Shown one piece after another: positions 21,641 to 32,299 of a stretch of 64,000 bases of DNA. Source of the DNA: Pseudomonadota bacterium (GTDB lineage: Bacteria; Pseudomonadota; Gammaproteobacteria; Burkholderiales; Burkholderiaceae_C); NCBI GenBank assembly GCA_963205335.1, contig CAUJIM010000017.1, forward strand, positions 52,198-116,197, in the 5' to 3' direction. Within the stretch, counting starts at the first letter, position 1. Each line of letters starts with the position of its first letter. The notes under the pieces were generated by a model. The model saw only the letters and a program-made list of their open reading frames with translations, ran no database searches and had not been told where the DNA came from. The translations under genes were made by a program, and so were the position numbers.

Positions 21641-22345
21641 TCAGTGCGCGGGCGCGGCGGGTGGGTGGCCGCCGAGGTTGCGCTGCAGGATGTTGGAGAA
21701 CTCCTCGATGAAGGTCTCCTGGTGGGTCGCGACGCGGTCGATGTCGCGCGCGAAACGGTTGTAGGCGACGACGGCGGGAATGGCGGCGAACAGGCCGAGC
21801 GCGGTGGCCACCAGCGCCTCGGCGATGCCGGGCGCCACGGTGGCGAGCGTCACCTGCTCCATGCCGGCGAAGCCGGTGAAGGCGTGCATGATGCCCCAGA
21901 CGGTGCCGAACAGGCCGACGTAGGGGCTGACCGAGGCGACCGAGCCGAGGAACGAGAGGCTGGACTCGATCACGTCCATCTCGCGCTGGAAGCTGGCGCG
22001 CATCGCGCGCCGGGCGCCGTCGAGCAGCGTGCCGGGGTCGGTGATGCGCCGCTCGCGCAGCTTCTGGAACTCGCGCATGCCGCTGGCGAAGATGCGCTCC
22101 ATCGGCCCGGCGTTGCGTGCGTTCTGCACCGCGCCGGCGTACAGGTCGTTCAGGCTGGTGCCGGACCAGAAGTCGCGCTCGAAATCGTCGTTGAGCGCGT
22201 TGATGCGCTTGAGCGTGGAGAGCTTGCGGAAGATCGCCGCCCAGCTCGCGACCGAGACGACGAGCAGCAGCAGCATGACGAGCTGCACCACCCAGCTGGC
22301 GTTGAGCACGAGGCCCAGGATGTTCAGGTCTTGCGACGGGTTCAT
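21641..22345 (-). CDS. tolQ: TolQ proton channel protein
   Basis: 'LGSVASVSPYVGLFGTVWGIMHAFTGFAGMEQVTLATVAPGIAEALVATALGLFAAIPAVVAYN'. Confidence 0.95.
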   Translation of the reverse strand: MNPSQDLNILGLVLNASWVVQLVMLLLLVVSVASWAAIFRKLSTLKRINALNDDFERDFWSGTSLNDLYAGAVQNARNAGPMERIFASGMREFQKLRERRITDPGTLLDGARRAMRASFQREMDVIESSLSFLGSVASVSPYVGLFGTVWGIMHAFTGFAGMEQVTLATVAPGIAEALVATALGLFAAIPAVVAYNRFARDIDRVATHQETFIEEFSNILQRNLGGHPPAAPAH

Positions 22346-22755
22346 GGAGAGAGTCGTTCCAGTAATGCGGAAGGGATGCGGGCCGGGCGCATGCTCGCGC
22401 CGTCGACCCAGCCGATGCGGATGCCCGCTTCGCACAGCAGGGCGGGCGCGGCGGTGCCGGCGTCGCGCCGCAGCGCCTGCTGCGACAGGGTGATGCTGGC
22501 GCGGCTGCACTGCTTGATCGCGGCGGTGACGATGAGTTCATCGTCCAGGCGCGCCGGGCGCAGGTAGCGCAGTTGCGCGTCGGTCACGACGAACATGCCG
22601 CCGGTGCGCTCCTTCAGGGCCTGCTGGCCCAGGCCCAGCGCGCGCAGCCATTCGGTGCGCGCGCGTTCGAAGAACCTGAGGTAGTTGGCGTAGAACACGA
22701 TGCCGCCGGCGTCCGTGTCTTCCCAGTACACCCGCACGGGCCACTCGAAGGCCAT
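22342..22755 (-). CDS. ybgC: tol-pal associated acyl-CoA thioesterase
   Basis: 'VYWEDTDAGGIVFYANYLRFFERARTEWLRALG' hotdog thioesterase motif; ATGA overlap with tolQ. Confidence 0.93.
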   Translation of the reverse strand: MAFEWPVRVYWEDTDAGGIVFYANYLRFFERARTEWLRALGLGQQALKERTGGMFVVTDAQLRYLRPARLDDELIVTAAIKQCSRASITLSQQALRRDAGTAAPALLCEAGIRIGWVDGASMRPARIPSALLERLSP

Positions 22756-23939
22756 CAGGCCAGTTCCTTGCGCAGGCGTGCCACCGCTTCCTGCAGCTGC
22801 GCCATGGAGTTGGCGGTGGAAAAGCGCACGAAGTGCGCCGTCTCGGCCTGGCCGAAGTCGCGCCCCGGCGTGGCGGCCAGGTGGCAGCGGCGCATCAGTT
22901 CGAGCACGAAGTCCCAGCTGCCCTGCACGCCGAGCCTTTGCGCGGCGCGCGTGCAGTCGGCCCAGGCGTAGAAGGCGCCGTCGGGCATCACCGGCACGGC
23001 GAGGCCCAGTGCGTCGAGCGCCGGGATGAAATAGTCGCGCCGCGCCCTGAATTCGGCGCGCCGCTGTTCGTAGACGGCGATGCTCTCGGGCGCGAAGCAG
23101 GCCAGCGCCGCGTGCTGCGCCACGGTGGAGGCGCAGATGAACAGGTTCTGCGCCAGGGGCTCGACCACCGGCACCATGGCCTCGGGCACGACCATCCAGC
23201 CCAGGCGCCAGCCGGTCATGTTGAAGTATTTGCTGAAGCTGTTGATGCTGATGACGTCGTCGCCCAGCCCCAGCGCGGTCTGGCCGAAGGCGTCGTCGTG
23301 CGACAGGCCGAGGTAGATCTCGTCGATCAGCGTCAGGCCGCCGCGCTCCTGCACCGCCTCGTGGATGGCGCGCAGCTCCTGCGGCGCGATCGAGGTGCCG
23401 GTGGGGTTGGAGGGCGAGGCCAGCAGCACGCCGCGCGTCCTGGCGCCCCAGGCGGCCTGCACCTTGGCGCTGCTGAGCTGGTAGCGCTCCTGCGCCGTGG
23501 TCGGCAGCGGCACCGGCACGCCATCGGCCGCGGCCACGAAGTGGCGGTTGCAGGGGTAGCCAGGATCGGACATGAGGATTTCGTCGCCGGCATTGATCAG
23601 CGCCAGGCACGCCAGGTGCAGCGCCGCCGAGGCGCCCGCAGTGATAACGATGCGGGCGGACGGCACGTTGACGCCGAAGCGCGTGCCGTACCAGGCGCCG
23701 ATAGCCTCGCGCAGCGCCTCCAGGCCGAGCGCGTTGGTGTATTGCGTGCGGCCGTCGCGGATGGCGCGCTCGGCCGCTTCGCGCACCAGCGGCGGCGCGG
23801 TGAAGTCGGGCTCGCCGACGTTCAGGAAGATCATGCGCTCGCGCGAGCCGGCCGCCTCGCGCGCGATCTGCTGCGCGGTCTTGGCCATTTCCATGACGTA
23901 GAACGGGTCGATCCGCTCGGTGCGGTGGGCGAACTGCAT
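22755..23939 (-). CDS. PLP-dependent class I/II aminotransferase
   Basis: 'SFSKYFNMTGWRLGWMV' PLP-lysine motif, 'NPTGTS'. Confidence 0.9.
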   Translation of the reverse strand: MQFAHRTERIDPFYVMEMAKTAQQIAREAAGSRERMIFLNVGEPDFTAPPLVREAAERAIRDGRTQYTNALGLEALREAIGAWYGTRFGVNVPSARIVITAGASAALHLACLALINAGDEILMSDPGYPCNRHFVAAADGVPVPLPTTAQERYQLSSAKVQAAWGARTRGVLLASPSNPTGTSIAPQELRAIHEAVQERGGLTLIDEIYLGLSHDDAFGQTALGLGDDVISINSFSKYFNMTGWRLGWMVVPEAMVPVVEPLAQNLFICASTVAQHAALACFAPESIAVYEQRRAEFRARRDYFIPALDALGLAVPVMPDGAFYAWADCTRAAQRLGVQGSWDFVLELMRRCHLAATPGRDFGQAETAHFVRFSTANSMAQLQEAVARLRKELA

Positions 23940-23950
23940 GAACCAGGTTC

Positions 23951-24439
23951 TCAGGGTTGCGCCTTGGCCGCCTGGTCGGCCGCCACCTCGATGGGACGCA
24001 GCTGCGGGGCGAGGTGGTTGAGCACGCCGTTGACGTACTTGTAGCCGTCGGTGCCGCCGAAGGACTTGGACAGCTCGATGCACTCGTTGAGCACCACGCG
24101 CCAGGGCACGTCGGGGCAGTGCCGCAGCTCGTACGCGCCGAGCCACATCACCGCGTGCTCGATCGGCGAGATCTCGATCCAGGAGCGGTCCAGGTGGGGC
24201 TCGATCAGCGCGTCGAGCTGCGCCGCCTCGGCGATGCAGCCGTGCAGCAGCGCGTCGTAGTGCACCGCGTCGGCCTTGTGGAAGCCCGAGAGGTCGCGCG
24301 TGAACAGGTCGATGTCGGCCGCCGCGTTGCCGCCGACGAGGTGCTGGTACAGCGCCTGCAGGGCGAACTCGCGCGCGCGGGTGCGGCCCGAGCGCGCTCC
24401 GCCCTTGCGCGGCGCGTGGCGGGCGTTGGTTTCGCTCAC
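23951..24439 (-). CDS. nusB: transcription antitermination factor NusB
   Basis: '[16 protein letters not shown]...[30 protein letters not shown]'. Confidence 0.95.
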   Translation of the reverse strand: MSETNARHAPRKGGARSGRTRAREFALQALYQHLVGGNAAADIDLFTRDLSGFHKADAVHYDALLHGCIAEAAQLDALIEPHLDRSWIEISPIEHAVMWLGAYELRHCPDVPWRVVLNECIELSKSFGGTDGYKYVNGVLNHLAPQLRPIEVAADQAAKAQP

Positions 24440-24900
24440 GAAAGCGACTCCAGCAGGTTGGCCATTTCCACGGCGACGTGGGCCGCGTCGCGCCCCTTCT
24501 CGTTCTGCCGCGTGATCGCCTGGTCGATGTTCTCGGTGGTGAGGATGGCGTTGGCGACCGGCAGCTGGTAATCCAGCGCCACGCGCGAGACGCCGCTGCT
24601 CGACTCGTTGGCCACCAGCTCGAAGTGGTAGGTCTCGCCGCGGATCACGCAGCCGATGGCGATCAGGGCATCGTGGTTCTGCTGCTCCGCCAGGGCCTGC
24701 AGCGCCACAGGGATCTCGAGCGCGCCGGGCACCTGTACCAGGGTGACGTGTTCGTCCCTCACGCCCAGGTCGCGCAGCGCCGCGCGGCAGGCGCCGGTCA
24801 GCGCGTTGGTGATGTTCTCGTTGAACCGCGCCTGCACGATGCCGATGTGCAGGTCTTCGCCGTCGAGCCGCGTGGCCTGGCCCTTGTCCGCGTGTTGCAT
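24436..24900 (-). CDS. ribH: 6,7-dimethyl-8-ribityllumazine synthase
   Basis: '[29 protein letters not shown]...[14 protein letters not shown]...[12 protein letters not shown]'. Confidence 0.96.
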   Translation of the reverse strand: MQHADKGQATRLDGEDLHIGIVQARFNENITNALTGACRAALRDLGVRDEHVTLVQVPGALEIPVALQALAEQQNHDALIAIGCVIRGETYHFELVANESSSGVSRVALDYQLPVANAILTTENIDQAITRQNEKGRDAAHVAVEMANLLESLS

Positions 24901-24904
24901 CCGT

Positions 24905-26029
24905 TCACTCCTTGGGGATGTAGCCGGTGATTTCCAGCCCGTAGCCGGCCATGCTCGGCAGGCGCCGGGGCTGGCCCATGAGGCGCATGCGCGCCACGCC
25001 CACCTCGCGCAGGATCTGCGCGCCGATGCCGTAGGTGCGCAGGTCCATGCGGCCGCGCTCGGGCGCATGGGCGGCGCGCGCCGTGCCGTCGAACTGCGCC
25101 AGCAGCTGGTCGGCGCTCTCGCCGCAGTTGAGCAGCACGGCCACGCCGCGCCCCTGCTCCTGCAGGTAGCGCAGGCTTTCGTGCAGGTTCCACGAGTGCA
25201 TGGTGCTGCCGGTCTCCAGCAGGTCGAGCATGGACAGCGGCTCGTGCACCCGCACGGGCACGCTGTCGTCCGCCTCCCACGCGCCCTTGACCAGCGCCAG
25301 GTGCATGTTCTGGCTCGGCTGGTCGCGGAACGCGTGCGCCGTGAATTCGCCCCAGGGGGTCTGCAGCGCGCGGCTGCCCACCGGGCGCACCAGCGATTCG
25401 GTGCGGCTGCGGTAGGTGATGAGGTCGGCGATGGTGCCCACCTTCAGGCCGTGCTCGGCGGCGAACAGCTGCAGGTCGGGCAGGCGCGCCATGGTGCCGT
25501 CGTCCTTCATGATCTCGCAGATCACCGCGGCGGGCGTGCAGCCGGCGAGCTGCGCCAGGTCGCAGCCGGCCTCGGTGTGGCCGGCGCGCATCAGCACGCC
25601 GCCGTCCACCGCCTGCAGCGGGAAGATGTGGCCGGGCTGCACCAGGTCGCTGGCCTTGGCGTGCGGCGCCACGGCGGTGGCCACGGTGTGTGCGCGGTCC
25701 GCCGCGGAGATGCCGGTGGAGACGCCTTCGGCGGCTTCGATCGAGACGGTGAAGGCGGTGCCGAGCTTGGCGCCGTTGTGCGCCACCATGGGCGGCAGGT
25801 GCAGGCGCTCGCACAGTTCGCGCCTGAGCGTCAGGCACACCAGGCCGCGGCCGAAGCGCGCCATGAAGTTGATCGCCTCGGGGCTGACGTGGTCGGCGGC
25901 GAGTACCAGGTCGCCTTCGTTTTCGCGGTCTTCTTCGTCGACCAGGATGACCATGCGGCCGGCGGCCAGCTCGGCCACGATGTCCTGCACGGGCGAGATC
26001 GGTATGGGAGAAAGGGTGGAAGCGTTCAT
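24905..26029 (-). CDS. ribBA: 3,4-dihydroxy-2-butanone-4-phosphate synthase / GTP cyclohydrolase II fusion
   Basis: '[23 protein letters not shown]'; C-terminal GTP cyclohydrolase II-like domain. Confidence 0.93.
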   Translation of the reverse strand: MNASTLSPIPISPVQDIVAELAAGRMVILVDEEDRENEGDLVLAADHVSPEAINFMARFGRGLVCLTLRRELCERLHLPPMVAHNGAKLGTAFTVSIEAAEGVSTGISAADRAHTVATAVAPHAKASDLVQPGHIFPLQAVDGGVLMRAGHTEAGCDLAQLAGCTPAAVICEIMKDDGTMARLPDLQLFAAEHGLKVGTIADLITYRSRTESLVRPVGSRALQTPWGEFTAHAFRDQPSQNMHLALVKGAWEADDSVPVRVHEPLSMLDLLETGSTMHSWNLHESLRYLQEQGRGVAVLLNCGESADQLLAQFDGTARAAHAPERGRMDLRTYGIGAQILREVGVARMRLMGQPRRLPSMAGYGLEITGYIPKE

Positions 26030-26170
26030 GCGCGGGTTGTTCCGGGTGATGGCGGCCAGTGCGGGCGGCGACGCTCCAGGTCAGGAAAACCCTCCAAAGA
26101 ACGGACGCTGCGGCCGCGGGCCGCGCGGTGGGCCTCTGGGCCCGGAAGCATGGATTTTATCGCGCGTGGA

Positions 26171-27463
26171 TCAGTCCAGTGCCCTGGCCGCCGCGACGCC
26201 GTGGCGCACCGCGCCCTCGAGCGTGGCGGGGTAGGGGCCCTGCACGAAGTCGCCGCAGGCCTGCAGGCCCGGGACGATGGCGCGCGGCGGGCGCGCGAGC
26301 CGCGGGCGGCAGACGAAGGTGGCGCGCCGCTCCACCACGGTCTGCAGCGGCTGCAGGCCCTCGATGCCCAGGCTGGCGCGGGCCTGGTCGATGACCTGTT
26401 CCTGCAGCGCCGCGCGCTCGCCGGCAAAGGCGCTGACCACGAACACCAGCACCCCTGCCGGGCCGCCCAGGCGGGCGCGGTCGAAGACGAATTGGGCCGG
26501 CTGGCCGGGGGCCGTGCGCAGCGCCAGCATGGCGCGCGGCAGCAGTGGCGCGCCGGCGCCGGGGCGCTCGGCGTAGACCGTGGCGATGGCGCCGAAGTCG
26601 AGCGCCTGCGCGGTCGCGGCCCAGGCGCGCAGCGGGTCGTCCCAGGCGGATGGCACGCGGGCCTCGCGGACCAGCCGGGCGGCCTCGCCCGGGGGGCAGG
26701 CCAGCACCACGGCGTCGAACGCCTCGCCGTCGACCCGCCAGCCCCCGGCGTCGTGCGCCAGGGCCTGCACGCGCCGGCCCAGGCGCACCTCGTGGCCCTG
26801 CGCCTGCAGCCAGCCCACCGCCGGCTCGGGCAGCAGCGCACCCAGCCCGGCGCGCGGCAGCAGCAGGTGCGAGCCGCCGCGGCCGGCGAACAGGCTGTCG
26901 CGCAGCACGGTCAGGAACACCTGGCCGCTCGCCTGTTCGGGCTCGGTATTGAGCGCGGAGAGGCACAGCGGCGCGATGAAGCCGGCCATCAGGCGCGGCG
27001 GCAGCCCGGCGCAGAGCTGCGCCACGCTGGTCTGCGGCGCGCAGGCGAAGCCGTCCATGCGCCAGCGTGCCGCGCGCGCCAGCAGCGCCAGGCGCTCGCG
27101 CCACGGCCAGCCGCGCGCGCGCAGGGTGCCGATGAGCGCGTCCCACGGCGGCGCCAGGTCGGGCAGGGCCAGGCCTTCGCCGTCGGGAAAGACCAGCGCC
27201 AGCGGCTCGCGCTGCAGCAGCAGGCCGGGATCGGCGCCGACCGCGTGCATCAGGCGCAGGCATTCGGTATAGGCGCCGATCAGGATGTGCTGGCCGTTGT
27301 CCAGCACCAGGGTGCTGCCGTCGGCGCGTTCGAGCGGCACGGAGCGCGCCCGCCCGCCCGGCGTGCGCGTGGCTTCGATCAGCGTGACGCGGTGGCCGCG
27401 CAGCGCGGCCTCGACGGCCGCGGCGCAGCCGCCCCAGCCGGCGCCGACGACGCAAATCTTCAC
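26171..27463 (-). CDS. hpnE: hydroxysqualene dehydroxylase HpnE (FAD-dependent)
   Basis: GTG start '[39 protein letters not shown]'; follows hpnC/hpnD. Confidence 0.88.
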   Translation of the reverse strand: MKICVVGAGWGGCAAAVEAALRGHRVTLIEATRTPGGRARSVPLERADGSTLVLDNGQHILIGAYTECLRLMHAVGADPGLLLQREPLALVFPDGEGLALPDLAPPWDALIGTLRARGWPWRERLALLARAARWRMDGFACAPQTSVAQLCAGLPPRLMAGFIAPLCLSALNTEPEQASGQVFLTVLRDSLFAGRGGSHLLLPRAGLGALLPEPAVGWLQAQGHEVRLGRRVQALAHDAGGWRVDGEAFDAVVLACPPGEAARLVREARVPSAWDDPLRAWAATAQALDFGAIATVYAERPGAGAPLLPRAMLALRTAPGQPAQFVFDRARLGGPAGVLVFVVSAFAGERAALQEQVIDQARASLGIEGLQPLQTVVERRATFVCRPRLARPPRAIVPGLQACGDFVQGPYPATLEGAVRHGVAAARALD

Positions 27464-28299
27464 ATCTTCCCCAGCGCCTGCACCTTCCACGCCAGCCAGA
27501 GCTTGCGCAGCGGCGTGAGCGCGATGCGCTGGTGCAGCACCTGGAAGTCGGCGGCCTCGACCTCGCGCAGCAGCGTGCGGTAGATGCTCGCCATCATCAG
27601 CCCCGGCTTCTGGCTGCGCCGGTCCGCGGGGGGAAGCAGCGCCAGCGCCTCGTCGTAGGTGCGGTGCGCGCGCTCGGCCTGGAAGCGCATCAGCGACCTG
27701 AATGGCGCGCCGTACCTGCGCTGGGCGATGTCCTCGGGCGTCACGCCGTACTCGCGCAGTTCGGTTTGCGGCAGGTACACGCGCCCGCGCAGCGCGTCCT
27801 CGCCCACGTCGCGGATGATGTTGGTCAGCTGCAGCGCCAGGCCCAGCCGGTGCGCGTACTGCGTGGTGGCCTCGTCCTGCTGGCCGAAGATGCGCGCCGA
27901 GACCTCGCCCACCACGCCCGCGACGTGGTGGCAGTAGTTGGCCAGGCCGGCGAAGTCTTCGTAGCCGTCGTAGCGCAGGTCCATGCGGCAGCCTTCGATG
28001 ATGCTGTGCAGCTGCCCGGGCAGGATGCGGAAGGCGCCCGCGTGCCGCAGCAGCGCCTGCATCACCGGGTGGGTCGGCCGGCCGTCGAAGGCCTGGGTCA
28101 CCTCGCCCTGCCACCACGCGAGCTTGGCGGCGGCCACCTCCGGGTCGTGCACCTCGTCGACCACGTCGTCCACCTCGCGGCAGAAGGCATAGAACGCGGT
28201 GATCGCGGCGCGGCGCTCGCGCGGCAGGAAGAGGAAGGCGTAGTAGAAACTGCTGCCGGAGGCCGCGGCCTTGTCCTGGACGTACTGCTCGGGGGTCAT
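27460..28299 (-). CDS. hpnD: presqualene diphosphate synthase HpnD
   Basis: 'SSFYYAFLFLPRERRAAITAFYAFCREVDDVVDE', 'LQLTNIIRDVGEDALRGRVYLP' squalene/phytoene synthase motifs. Confidence 0.92.
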   Translation of the reverse strand: MTPEQYVQDKAAASGSSFYYAFLFLPRERRAAITAFYAFCREVDDVVDEVHDPEVAAAKLAWWQGEVTQAFDGRPTHPVMQALLRHAGAFRILPGQLHSIIEGCRMDLRYDGYEDFAGLANYCHHVAGVVGEVSARIFGQQDEATTQYAHRLGLALQLTNIIRDVGEDALRGRVYLPQTELREYGVTPEDIAQRRYGAPFRSLMRFQAERAHRTYDEALALLPPADRRSQKPGLMMASIYRTLLREVEAADFQVLHQRIALTPLRKLWLAWKVQALGKM

Positions 28300-28370
28300 C
28301 GGGGCGTGATTGTCCCATGGGGCAGGGCGCGCCGGCCCCGTGCGGGGTTTTGCATCAAAAAGGCCTGAAA

Positions 28371-28409
28371 CCCTTGCACAGAAAGCGCCAGAAGCTATCG
28401 AAAAAAGAG
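28371..28409. repeat. dispersed palindromic repeat, copy C (partial)
   Basis: CCCTTGCACAGAAAGCGCCAGAAGCTATCGAAAAAAG between hpnC and hpnD. Confidence 0.6.
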
Positions 28410-29270
28410 TTACATGGCCAGGGCGCGCGCCAGCAGGGCCGGGGCGTCCCGGGCGCGCAGCCGGGGCCGCACGCACAGGCTGGCGCCCCCCAGCGCCTGC
28501 ACCTTGGAGAGCACCGCCAGGCCCCCTTGCACCACCAGACGCAGCTCCCAGCCGATGCGCCCGCCCAATCGGTGCACCAGCGGCGCGCCCTCCAGCATCA
28601 GCGCGCGCGCCCAGGCGGCGCAGTCCAGCACCAGCGCGTCGCTCGCCGGCGTGCGCCGCCGCGCCGCCAGGTCGGCACGGGCCACGCCGTGCGCCGCCAG
28701 GTCCGCATCGCACGGATAGTGGCGCCCGCGCGGCAGGTCGACGCTCAGGTCCTGCCAGAAGTTGATGAGCTGCAGCGCGCTGCAGATCGCGTCGCTCTGG
28801 CGCAGCGCCGCGCCGTCCGCCACGCCGTACAGGTGCAGCAGCAGCCGGCCCACCGGGTTGGCCGAGCGGCGGCAGTAGCCGAGCAGCGCGGCGCGGTCGG
28901 GGTAGGTGGCGCCGTCGCGCGTCATCTCCACGTCCTGCACGAAGGCGTCGAGCAGGTCGTGCAGCAGCGGGACGGGCAGGGCGTGCTGCCCGATCGCCGT
29001 CCGCAGGGGGCCGAAGACCGCGGCCCAGCGCGGATCGATGCCGCCGCCGGCGCAGGCGTGCAGCGCGGCACGGTAGCGCGCGAGGGCGGCCAGTCGCTGC
29101 GCGGCGCCGGCATCGCCCTCGTCGGCGAGGTCGTCCGCCGTGCGCGCGAAGGCGTAGATCGCCCGTATCGGCGCGCGCAGCCGCGCCGGGCACAGCCACG
29201 AGGCGACGGGGAAGTTCTCGTAATGGCCGGCCGGGTCCACGGGCCCGGCGGCGGCCGTCGGCGTCGGCAA
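28410..29270 (-). CDS. hpnC: squalene synthase HpnC
   Basis: 'ENFPVASWLCPARLRAPIRAIYAFARTADDLADEG' and 'LQLINFWQDLSVDLPRGRHYLP-like' motif. Confidence 0.92.
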   Translation of the reverse strand: MPTPTAAAGPVDPAGHYENFPVASWLCPARLRAPIRAIYAFARTADDLADEGDAGAAQRLAALARYRAALHACAGGGIDPRWAAVFGPLRTAIGQHALPVPLLHDLLDAFVQDVEMTRDGATYPDRAALLGYCRRSANPVGRLLLHLYGVADGAALRQSDAICSALQLINFWQDLSVDLPRGRHYPCDADLAAHGVARADLAARRRTPASDALVLDCAAWARALMLEGAPLVHRLGGRIGWELRLVVQGGLAVLSKVQALGGASLCVRPRLRARDAPALLARALAM

Positions 29271-29277
29271 GGCGCGG

Positions 29278-30042
29278 TCAGGCGGGCACGCCGGCCAGGA
29301 ATTTCTCCACCGCGGTGGCCAGGAACACCGGCGCCTCGTCCATCGGGTAGTGGCCGGCGTTGTGCACCACTTCGAGCCGGGCGTTGGGGAAATGCTCCAT
29401 CCAGGTGGCGCGGCAGGCGGCTTCGCCGAGCGCCGGGTCGTACTGGCCGGGCAGCACCAGCACCGGCAGCTTCTGGCCCTTGACCTTGTCCACGATGCTG
29501 ATTTTCACCCAGGAGGGCATGTAGCCGCCGACGGCCTCGTCGTCCGAATGCGCCTGGGTGCTGGCCACCATGGCGTCGAGCCAGACGCCGGTGAGCCGGT
29601 TGCCGGTGGTGAAGTCGATGATGCCGCGGCGCGCGGCCATCTCGGTCTCGGCGGAGGAAAAGAGTTTCCAGCCGTCGTCGTCCATCGGCACGCCGGCCGC
29701 GGAGACGGGCGTGATGGCCACGAGCGAGCGCACGCGCTGCGGCGCGGCGGCGAGCACGTGCACGATGGCCGCGCCGCCCATGGAGTGGCCCATCAGCGAG
29801 AAGCGCTGCCAGTCCAGGTGGTCGGCGAGCGCCAGCGCGTCCTGCGCGACCTGCTCGACGGTGTAGGGCCCGCCCGAACCGCGCATGCCGCCGTAGCCGC
29901 GCTGGTCCATGAAGGCGAAGCTGCAGTTCTTGCCGTCGAGGTGCTGCGGGAAGGGCCCCCAGCCATGTGCGTGGCCGAACCAGCCGTGCAGCGCGATGAC
30001 CTTGTGCGCGCCGTTGCCGACGATGACGTGGGTGTTGGGCAT
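29278..30042 (-). CDS. alpha/beta hydrolase
   Basis: 'VIALHGWFGHAHGWGPFP', nucleophile elbow 'LMGHSMGG'. Confidence 0.88.
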   Translation of the reverse strand: MPNTHVIVGNGAHKVIALHGWFGHAHGWGPFPQHLDGKNCSFAFMDQRGYGGMRGSGGPYTVEQVAQDALALADHLDWQRFSLMGHSMGGAAIVHVLAAAPQRVRSLVAITPVSAAGVPMDDDGWKLFSSAETEMAARRGIIDFTTGNRLTGVWLDAMVASTQAHSDDEAVGGYMPSWVKISIVDKVKGQKLPVLVLPGQYDPALGEAACRATWMEHFPNARLEVVHNAGHYPMDEAPVFLATAVEKFLAGVPA

Positions 30043-30095
30043 GTCTGACTCCTTGTCCGGGTGGATATGACGGGTTTGATGATACGCAGCGGCGG

Positions 30096-30908
30096 TCACG
30101 CCTGCCGCAGGAAGGCGAGCAGCGCGGCGAGCGTGGCGTCGGGCGCCTCGGTCATCTGGTGGTGGCCCACGTCGAGCCGCTCGACCGCGACCCGCTTGCC
30201 CGCGCCGCGCGCGGCCTCGATCAGCGCCTGCGCGGCCTTCGGCGGCGTCATCTGGTCGAGCCTGCCGAGCACGAACAGCACCGGGCACTCGATGGCCGCG
30301 ATGGCCTGCAGCCCGCCGGCGTAGCGGTCGCAGGCGACGAAGCCGCGGTGGAACACGTTGACCGAGCGGTTGCCGCGCAGCACCTTGCGCCCCAGCGCCA
30401 TGTTCGCGCCGTAGACCCAGAAGCCCGCGCCAGTGGGCGAGGCCAGGGTGCTGCGCGAGAACACGTTGATCATTTTCAGCGCCTGCTCGGGGTCGGACTG
30501 CGAGGCCTCGATCAGCGCGGGCGAGACCTTCATCGGAAACGCGGTGCCGACCAGCACCAGGTGGCTCACCCGGTCCTTCAGGCGGCCGGCGGCCTCCAGC
30601 GCGATCAGCGAGCCCCAGCTGTGGCCCACCAGGGCGGCCTTCGGGCAGCCCACGGCATCGAGCAGCGCGGCGATGGTCTCGGCCGCCTGCTCGACGCTCC
30701 CGGGCGCCTCGCCGCCGCTGCGCCCGTGCCCCGGCAGGTCGACGGCGAGCACGTTGAAGCCGTGGTTGGCCAGGTGGCGGCTTTGCCAGATCCAGACGCT
30801 GTGGTCGCCGAGCACGCCGTGGATCAGCACCACGGTGGACCTGGAGGCATCGAACGGCTTGTCGCCGGTGTAGCAGTAGAGCGGGGCGCCCTGCACGGTG
30901 TAGAACAT
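30096..30908 (-). CDS. alpha/beta hydrolase
   Basis: 'VVLIHGVLGDHSVW', 'LVGHSWGS'. Confidence 0.88.
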   Translation of the reverse strand: MFYTVQGAPLYCYTGDKPFDASRSTVVLIHGVLGDHSVWIWQSRHLANHGFNVLAVDLPGHGRSGGEAPGSVEQAAETIAALLDAVGCPKAALVGHSWGSLIALEAAGRLKDRVSHLVLVGTAFPMKVSPALIEASQSDPEQALKMINVFSRSTLASPTGAGFWVYGANMALGRKVLRGNRSVNVFHRGFVACDRYAGGLQAIAAIECPVLFVLGRLDQMTPPKAAQALIEAARGAGKRVAVERLDVGHHQMTEAPDATLAALLAFLRQA

Positions 30909-32221
30909 CACGCACCTGCCTTTGCGTCGAATTTCTCCGCGGCCTTCAGGGCGCGCTTGAGGTCGTCGATCAGGTCGTCCGGGTCTTCCAGGCCGATGGA
31001 AAGCCGGATCGTGCCCTGCGTGATGCCGCCCGCGAGCAGCGCCTCGTCGGTCATGCGAAAGTGCGTGGTGCTCGCCGGGTGGATGACGAGCGAGCGGCAG
31101 TCGCCCACGTTGGCCAGGTGGCTGAAGATCTTGAGCGTTTCGATGAACACCCGGCCCTGCGCGCGGCTGCCCTTGAGGTCGAAGCTGAAGACCGCGCCCG
31201 CGCCGCGCGGCAGGAGCTTCTGCGCGATCTGGTGGCTCGGGTGGCTTTCCAGCAGCGGATGGCCGACGCGCGCGACGAAGGGGTGGCCGGCGAGGAACTG
31301 CACCACCTTTTCGGTGTTGCGCACGTGCCGCTCCATGCGCGCGCCCAGCGTCTCTATCCCTTGCAGGATCAGCCAGGCGCTGTGCGGGCTGATGCAGGCG
31401 CCGAAGTCGCGCAGCCCCTCGCGGCGCGCGCGCAGCAGGAAGCCGCCGCTGCTTGCCTCCTGCGCGAACACCATGTCGTGAAAGCCGTCGTAGGGCTGGG
31501 CCAGCTCGGGGAAGCGCCCCGAGGCGTCCCAGTCGAAGCCGCCGCCATCGACCAGCACGCCGCCCATCACCGTACCGTGGCCCGAGAGGAACTTGGTCGC
31601 GGCGTGGTAGACCAGGTCGGCGCCGTGTTCCAGCGGCCGCATCAGGTAGGGCGTGGTGAAGGTCGAATCGACCAACAGCGGCACGCCGGCCTCGTGCGCG
31701 ATCTGCGAGACCGTGGGGATGTCCAGCACCTCCAGGCCCGGGTTGCCCACGGTCTCGCCCAGCAGCAGCTTGGTATTGGGGCGGATCGCCGCGCGCCAGC
31801 CGTCGATGTCGCCGGGCTTGACGAACGTGGTCTCGATGCCGAAGCGCCTGAGCGTGTAGTTCAGCAGGTTCTGCGAGCCGCCGTAGAGCGCGGTGCTGGC
31901 CACGACGTGGCTGCCCGCGCCCATCAGCGTAACGATGGCCAGGTGCAGCGCGGCCATGCCGCTGGCGGTGGCGATGGCGCCGGCGCCGCCCTCGAGCGCC
32001 GCCACGCGCTGCTCCAGCACGTCGGTCGTGGGGTTGGACAGGCGCGAATAGACGTGGCCCGGGCGCTCCATGTTGAACAGCGCGGCCGCATGCTCGCTCG
32101 ATTCGAAGACGAAGGACGTCGTGAGGTAGATCGGCGTGGCGCGCGCGCCGGTGGTCGGGTCGGGCCGGGCGCCCGCGTGCACCGCGAGCGTGTCGAAGCC
32201 GGGATCGGAATAGCCGGGCAT
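30908..32221 (-). CDS. metY: O-acetylhomoserine aminocarboxypropyltransferase / sulfhydrylase family
   Basis: 'TLAVHAGARPDPTTGARATPIYLTTSFVF', 'YHAATKFLSGHGTVMGG' Cys/Met PLP motif. Confidence 0.92.
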   Translation of the reverse strand: MPGYSDPGFDTLAVHAGARPDPTTGARATPIYLTTSFVFESSEHAAALFNMERPGHVYSRLSNPTTDVLEQRVAALEGGAGAIATASGMAALHLAIVTLMGAGSHVVASTALYGGSQNLLNYTLRRFGIETTFVKPGDIDGWRAAIRPNTKLLLGETVGNPGLEVLDIPTVSQIAHEAGVPLLVDSTFTTPYLMRPLEHGADLVYHAATKFLSGHGTVMGGVLVDGGGFDWDASGRFPELAQPYDGFHDMVFAQEASSGGFLLRARREGLRDFGACISPHSAWLILQGIETLGARMERHVRNTEKVVQFLAGHPFVARVGHPLLESHPSHQIAQKLLPRGAGAVFSFDLKGSRAQGRVFIETLKIFSHLANVGDCRSLVIHPASTTHFRMTDEALLAGGITQGTIRLSIGLEDPDDLIDDLKRALKAAEKFDAKAGA

Positions 32222-32299
32222 TCCTGTCTCCGCTGGTGTGGATGAAGCCCATGATTGTGGGCTATATTCTTCCGGTTCCTTCCGGGGAAAGCTCCCAGC

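Noticed and set aside
26030-26165. Possible FMN riboswitch upstream of ribBA
   Set aside because: The leader lacks the RFN conserved segments in either strand.
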